Positions 31,375-35,332 of a DNA stretch of 35,332 nucleotides are shown piece after piece. Each line of letters opens with the position of its first letter. Within the stretch, counting starts at the first letter, position 1. Made by a program: the position numbers and the translations under genes. Source of the DNA: Dehalococcoidia bacterium (lineage in GTDB: Bacteria; Chloroflexota; Dehalococcoidia; Tepidiformales; Tepidiformaceae). The notes beneath the pieces are model-generated. The model saw only the letters and a program-made list of their open reading frames with translations. It made no database searches and had not been told where the DNA came from. The stretch is taken from contig JAKUNN010000006.1 in NCBI GenBank assembly GCA_022451885.1, positions 1 through 35,332 of the forward strand. Reading direction: 5' to 3'.

Positions 31375-32441
31375 TCGTTTAATCGTTCCGCTTCAGCTGC
31401 AGAAGCAACAGCGTCAACTATGTCGTCGATATTCCCATCTAATCTATCTGGAATATTGTGCACTGTTAATCCAAATCGATGATCTGTTATACGGTCTTGC
31501 GGGAAATTATAGGTACGAATTTTTTCTGAGCGATCGCCACTCCCTACCTGTAGTTTTCGTTCAGCAGATTCCTCTTTTTGTTGCCGTTCTTGTTCTACTG
31601 AAAGTAGGCGTGCCCTTAAAACAGACATTGCATTGACTCGGTTTTTGAGCTGAGAGCGTTCATCTTGACATATCACTACTTGTCCGGTTGGTATGTGTGT
31701 TATGCGTACTGCGGTTGCTACCTTATTAACATTTTGTCCGCCTGCACCTGATGCATGAAATATATCGACGCGTAAGTCTTTCTCCTCAATTTCTATATCT
31801 ACATCTTCAGCCTCGGGAAGTACTGCGACTGTAGCTGTAGATGTATGTATGCGTCCTTGTGTTTCGGTTTCTGGGACCCGTTGTACTCTATGGACTCCGC
31901 TCTCGTATTTCAGGCGAGAAAAAGCCCCTTTTCCTTCTACTGAGAAAGTTACTTCTTTAAAACCACCCATGGCTGCTTCGGAAATATTGATAACAGATGT
32001 TTTCCATTTTTGGCGTTCACTGTAGCGGACATATAGGCGATACAGGTTTGATGCGAACAGTGCAGCTTCCTGTCCACCAGCACCTGCACGTATTTCTACA
32101 ATTACATTGTGGTCGTCACGAGGATCCTTCGGCAGCAAGGCCCTAAGGATTGCATTCTCTAATTTTTCAAGTTCTTTTTCTGCCTCTGCAATTTCTATCT
32201 CTGCTAGTTCCCTTAATTCTTGGTCTTCTTCGCTTAAAATTCTTTGTGCATCAGCCAAAGTATGTGCATGATTTTCATACTCGGACATTAAATCTACTAC
32301 AGGCGCGATCAAGGTTCTTTCACGCACCAATTGAGCCATTTGTTCATAATTAGCAGCCACATCGGGTTCGCCCATTTGTGCAGTTAACGCGTCATATTGT
32401 GAACGTAACGATTCCAATTTTATGCGGACTGTTTCATTCAT
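31371..32441 (-). CDS. prfA: Peptide chain release factor 1
   Basis: Terminates translation at UAA and UAG. The 356-residue protein has the full set: a helical domain 1, EIRAGAGGQEAALFA (120-130), the anticodon-like PxT tripeptide as PET (190-192, in HRVQRVPETETQGRIHT), and the catalytic GGQ (234-236, in HASGAGGQNVNKVATAV). PxT rather than SPF shows it is RF1, not RF2. Middle gene of hisS-prfA-prmC, 33 nt after hisS. AGGAG is seen upstream of its ATG. Confidence 0.96.
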   Translation of the reverse strand: MNETVRIKLESLRSQYDALTAQMGEPDVAANYEQMAQLVRERTLIAPVVDLMSEYENHAHTLADAQRILSEEDQELRELAEIEIAEAEKELEKLENAILRALLPKDPRDDHNVIVEIRAGAGGQEAALFASNLYRLYVRYSERQKWKTSVINISEAAMGGFKEVTFSVEGKGAFSRLKYESGVHRVQRVPETETQGRIHTSTATVAVLPEAEDVDIEIEEKDLRVDIFHASGAGGQNVNKVATAVRITHIPTGQVVICQDERSQLKNRVNAMSVLRARLLSVEQERQQKEESAERKLQVGSGDRSEKIRTYNFPQDRITDHRFGLTVHNIPDRLDGNIDDIVDAVASAAEAERLNE

Positions 32442-32474
32442 CGCTAGTAAGCTCCTGAGTCGAGTATATCGTTT

Positions 32475-33752
32475 CTATTGATTCAGTATCTTGACGACTT
32501 CAGTTATTGTTTCACTAATTGGTGTTTCTATTTGAGACTGATCTGTCTGCATAGACTTTATTACGGCAGTACCCTTCTTAATTTCTTCTTCGCCAATGAT
32601 TATTGTAATTTTTGCACCTGATGTGTTAGCTCTGCGTAACTGTGCTTTCAGTGACCTTGTGGATTCACCAATGCTACAGGCTATATCGTTTTTCCTTAAC
32701 TCTGCCGCAAGTCTTACGCTCTCTTTGCCTGCTTTACTGCCGAGATGTGCAATGTATACGTTTACGCTATCTAGTGGGCTAGGGGTCTTTTTCTGGCGTT
32801 TCATTTCAAGAATTATGCGTTCAAAACCTGCAGCGAAACCAACTGCTGGTGTGTGGGGTCCACCAAGAATTTTGATAAGTTCATCATATCTCCCTCCACC
32901 ACCAATTGTGCTTTGTGCTCGTTCATCTTCTTTTGGAACAAACTCAAATACTGTTCGATTGTAATAATCGAGTCCACGTACTAGTAATGGGTCAATTGTG
33001 AAAGGTATTTTTGCTGCAGTTAGGGCTTCTTTTACTGTTGTAAAATGTTGTTCGGACTCTTCGCTTAGACGATCAATTAGCTTGGGGGCCTTTTCTTTAA
33101 AGGAAATATCTCGTTCATCTTTGCTATCTAGTAATCGGAGAGGATTGCTTTGTAGGCGCCTCTGGCTATCCTCTGATAATAGATTGGATAGAGGTTGATA
33201 GTAGTTCGTGAGATCTGAGATATATTTTTTTCGAGACGTAAGGTCATCAATACTACTTAATCGTAATTCTATATCTGTTAATTCAAGGTGCTCATAAAGT
33301 CGCCACAGGAGTTCTATCAGTTCAGCATCGACGTACGGGTCTGCTGAGCCGATTACTTCGCAGTCAAATTGGGTAAATTGACGCAGTCGTCCCTGCTGAG
33401 GTCTGTCATAGCGAAACATAGGGGCAGTGGTGTAAAGGCGGATAGGTTGCGGTTGGCTTCCCATTCCATTTTCAAGATAAGAGCGGCAAAGGGCTGGTGT
33501 TGCTTCAGGTGTTAAAGCAAGCATGTCACCACCTCTATCTGCAAATGTATACATCTCTTTTTCTACAATATCTGTCGTATCACCGGTTCCTTTTTCGAAG
33601 AGTGCTGCATTTTCAAAAACAGGCGTGTCGATTCTTGAGTAGCCAAAGAGTGTGGTAACCTCCTGGATCGATTTATTAATCATCGTCCAATATGGTTGCA
33701 TATCAGGGAGTATGTCTTCAGTTCCGCGAGGTTTTTGAAATTGTTTGCTCAT
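32475..33752 (-). CDS. hisS: Histidyl-tRNA synthetase
   Basis: Class II aminoacyl-tRNA synthetase of 425 residues. FQKPRGTEDILPDMQPYW starts the catalytic domain. Motif 2 reads APMFRYDRPQQGRLRQFTQFDCEVIGS, the histidine-specific motifs are VRGLDYYNRTVFEF and GGGRYDELIKILGG, and motif 3 is AVGFAAGFERII. The C-terminal anticodon-binding domain (VNVYIAHLG...ARELR-like repeat to IIGEEEIKKGTAVIK) is complete. First gene of the minus-strand operon, divergent from rel with a 44-nt gap. Confidence 0.95.
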   Translation of the reverse strand: MSKQFQKPRGTEDILPDMQPYWTMINKSIQEVTTLFGYSRIDTPVFENAALFEKGTGDTTDIVEKEMYTFADRGGDMLALTPEATPALCRSYLENGMGSQPQPIRLYTTAPMFRYDRPQQGRLRQFTQFDCEVIGSADPYVDAELIELLWRLYEHLELTDIELRLSSIDDLTSRKKYISDLTNYYQPLSNLLSEDSQRRLQSNPLRLLDSKDERDISFKEKAPKLIDRLSEESEQHFTTVKEALTAAKIPFTIDPLLVRGLDYYNRTVFEFVPKEDERAQSTIGGGGRYDELIKILGGPHTPAVGFAAGFERIILEMKRQKKTPSPLDSVNVYIAHLGSKAGKESVRLAAELRKNDIACSIGESTRSLKAQLRRANTSGAKITIIIGEEEIKKGTAVIKSMQTDQSQIETPISETITEVVKILNQ

Positions 33753-33774
33753 CGTTTAAAACTACTTCCTAAAG

Positions 33775-33780
33775 TACAAT
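33775..33780 (+). promoter_or_regulatory. Candidate -10 box (TACAAT) for rel
   Basis: AGTACAAT ends 16 nt before the ATG at 33797; transcription would start near 33787 and leave a leader of about 10 nt. No clear -35 is visible. A weak AAAGG lies before the start codon. Confidence 0.4.
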
Positions 33781-33796
33781 AAAGGCTTCTAAAGTG

Positions 33797-35332
33797 ATGC
33801 AGAAGCAAATTGTTCAATCCAATTATAACTTGGCTTCCCCACCAGAAATTGGGGAAGTGTTAGCAGATGCTGCAGCATACCTACCTCCAAAACATTTACC
33901 TGAGATACGTAATGCTTATGAATTTGCTTTTAGTCAGCATAAGGGTCAATTGCGCGAGTCCGGTCATCCTTATATTACCCACCCTCTTGCTGTCGCGCAG
34001 ATCGTGGCTAGGCTTGAGTTGGATCATTCGGCTATTTCTGCTGCGCTTCTACATGATGTCCAAGAAGATTGTGATGTTTCAAACAAAGAAATAGCTGAAT
34101 TGTTTGGTGATGATGTAGCTAGTCTAGTTGAAGGTCTTACGAAATTAGATAATCTCCCAGCGCACTTTGGTGATAATCCAGACTCTCAGGATGCTGTACA
34201 AGCGCAGAATTATCGAAAGATTTTTCTAGCGATGGCTGAAGATATCCGTGTTGTTCTTGTAAAGCTGTGTGATCGTCTCCACAACATGCGCACTTTAGAT
34301 CCACTCCCTCCGGAAAAACAATTACGTATTGCTAGGGAGACAATGGAAATTTATGCCCCACTTGCTAATAGGTTAGGTATTTGGCAATTAAAGTGGGAAT
34401 TAGAAGATTTAGCATTTCGTTATTTGTATCCGGAACGTTATCAGGAGATTTCAAAACGTCTTGAACTTACCCGGGAGGCACGTGAAAAATACATAGCTCA
34501 ATGTGGTCGGGTTCTGACTGATCGTTTAGAAACCGAAAAAGTGTCTGCCGTTGTTAGTGGGCGAGCTAAGCATATATTTTCTGTACACGAGAAGCTTGAA
34601 AGATATGGGCAAGACGCAAAGTCATTCAATGATATTTACGATATTTTGGCTTTGCGTGTCATTGCTCCAACTGTAGCTGATTGCTACCAAGTTCTCGGGA
34701 TAGTGCATTCGGCATGGCGACCACTGCCAGGGCAATTTGATGATTATATTGCTAGTCCTACAGATCGGATGTACCAATCTTTACACACTACTGTCGTGAC
34801 TGAGACAGGTAGGCCTCTTGAGGTTCAAATCAGGACGGAAGAGATGCACCGAGTTGCGGAATATGGGGTTGCTGCACATTGGCGCTATAAAGAGGGTGTT
34901 GACCAGCAGTCTAAAGATGAAGACCGTATTTCTTGGTTAAGGCAACTACTTGAGTGGCAACGTGATTTTTCTGGTGATGAAGATTTTGTTGAATCTGTTA
35001 AAACAGATATTTTTGATGATCAGGTGTTCGTTTTTACACCTAAGGGAGATGTGATTGATCTTCCAGTAGGTGCTACGCCACTAGATTTTGCATACAGGAT
35101 TCATACAGATTTGGGACACCAAACTGTAGGTGCAAAAGTGAACGCTAAAATGATCGCCCTGAGTGCTGAACTTAAAAATGGTGATGTAGTAGAAATTATG
35201 AGAAGCCGTTCTAGTAGGGGGCCATCTAGAGATTGGATGAGTGAACATCTTGATTATTTGCATACATCTCATGCAAAACAAAAAGTTCGGCAATGGTTTC
35301 GAAAACAAGAACGTGTTGAGAGTATTACTCGT
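33797..35332 (+). CDS. rel: Rel/SpoT-family (p)ppGpp synthetase/hydrolase (3' truncated by window)
   Basis: My translation from 33797 gives 512 residues open to the last base; the ORF track missed it and shows only a shadow (33867-34094). A stop at 33770 bounds it upstream; GTG 33794 is an alternative start. The N-terminal HD hydrolase domain has HKGQLRESGHPYITHPLAVAQIVARL (from about 48) and the metal site HDVQED (86-91). The synthetase domain has DIYDILALRVIAPTVADCYQVLGIVHSAWRPLPGQFDDYIASPTDRMYQSLHTTVV and VQIRTEEMHRVAEYGVAAHWRYKEG. A TGS domain starts at about 409 (VFVFTPKGDVIDLPVGATPLDFAYRIHTDLG). The ACT domain lies beyond the window. The HD site is intact, so it should make and degrade ppGpp, but the synthetase motif is QFDD rather than RxKD. 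Confidence 0.93.
   Translation, partial: MQKQIVQSNYNLASPPEIGEVLADAAAYLPPKHLPEIRNAYEFAFSQHKGQLRESGHPYITHPLAVAQIVARLELDHSAISAALLHDVQEDCDVSNKEIAELFGDDVASLVEGLTKLDNLPAHFGDNPDSQDAVQAQNYRKIFLAMAEDIRVVLVKLCDRLHNMRTLDPLPPEKQLRIARETMEIYAPLANRLGIWQLKWELEDLAFRYLYPERYQEISKRLELTREAREKYIAQCGRVLTDRLETEKVSAVVSGRAKHIFSVHEKLERYGQDAKSFNDIYDILALRVIAPTVADCYQVLGIVHSAWRPLPGQFDDYIASPTDRMYQSLHTTVVTETGRPLEVQIRTEEMHRVAEYGVAAHWRYKEGVDQQSKDEDRISWLRQLLEWQRDFSGDEDFVESVKTDIFDDQVFVFTPKGDVIDLPVGATPLDFAYRIHTDLGHQTVGAKVNAKMIALSAELKNGDVVEIMRSRSSRGPSRDWMSEHLDYLHTSHAKQKVRQWFRKQERVESITR

Noticed and set aside
33867-34094. 75-codon ORF listed in the track near the 3' end
   Set aside because: It is an out-of-frame shadow of rel, whose own frame is open from 33797 to the end of the window.
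1-35332. Defence system, CRISPR, prophage or transposon
   Set aside because: All genes are accounted for by metabolism, respiration, replication/repair and translation; no repeat array, integrase, transposase or toxin-antitoxin pair is visible.

Overview
This window looks like ordinary chromosomal DNA from a free-living, respiring bacterium of low-to-moderate GC. It is densely packed with genes: no gap exceeds about 200 bases, and the longest are 10600-10798, 28600-28776 and 4380-4541. I see no tRNA, rRNA, CRISPR array, insertion sequence, phage gene or convincing intrinsic terminator. The gene mix is a GuaB3-type IMP dehydrogenase-like protein, a two-TM quadruple-CxxC protein with an RPRETLA segment, an FmdB-like zinc ribbon, a crotonyl-CoA carboxylase/reductase and a cytochrome P450 beside a molybdopterin oxidoreductase and a class III CoA-transferase. 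This suggests a Chloroflexota bacterium, perhaps of the marine Dehalococcoidia/SAR202 kind. That placement is inference from protein style, not a computed result.

Layout. (1) 1-4379 is a catabolic stretch: the 3' part of a molybdopterin oxidoreductase, a P450, and a convergent CaiB/BaiF CoA-transferase. (2) 4542-7642 holds two unrelated zinc-ribbon proteins and a UvrD/PcrA helicase. The second zinc-ribbon gene and the helicase are divergent, each with a TGC-TAtAAT-like extended -10 only 6-8 nt before its start codon, which predicts leaderless mRNAs. (3) 10598-7635 (minus) is a ccr / acyl-CoA dehydrogenase / MaoC hydratase operon, which matches three steps of the ethylmalonyl-CoA pathway. (4) 10799-19987 (plus) is a complex I operon, nuoA-C-D-H-J-K-(small ORF)-L-M-N, with overlapping or abutting genes. 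It lacks nuoB and nuoI at their usual places and also nuoEFG, so it contains only subunits without Fe-S or flavin cofactors. (5) 20000-23727 continues on the same strand with ybeY, dnaX, ybaB, recR and recO, followed by an fmdB-like gene. (6) 28599-24285 (minus) is rsmI, metG, tatD and a polyprenyl diphosphate synthase. (7) 28777-30523 (plus) is guaB3 and an overlapping secreted, membrane-anchored protein of unknown function. (8) 33752-30559 (minus) is hisS, prfA, prmC. (9) 33797-35332 (plus) is the 5' part of a Rel/SpoT-type ppGpp synthetase/hydrolase. It is missing from the ORF track because it runs off the window.

How the genes fit together. The ccr operon would turn crotonyl-CoA into ethylmalonyl-CoA and process the downstream C5 acyl-CoA intermediates for C2 assimilation. 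The nuo operon supplies the proton-pumping membrane arm and quinone-site subunits of NADH dehydrogenase. The dnaX-ybaB-recR-recO block serves replication and recombinational repair. rsmI, ybeY, metG, hisS, prfA and prmC serve ribosome maturation, tRNA charging and termination, with PrmC predicted to methylate the GGQ of the RF1 encoded just before it. The most unusual points are the cofactor-free nuo operon with a small embedded ORF, the leaderless divergent promoter pair, the Rel protein that pairs an intact HD hydrolase site with a QFDD synthetase motif, and a perfect 13-bp inverted repeat inside recR.
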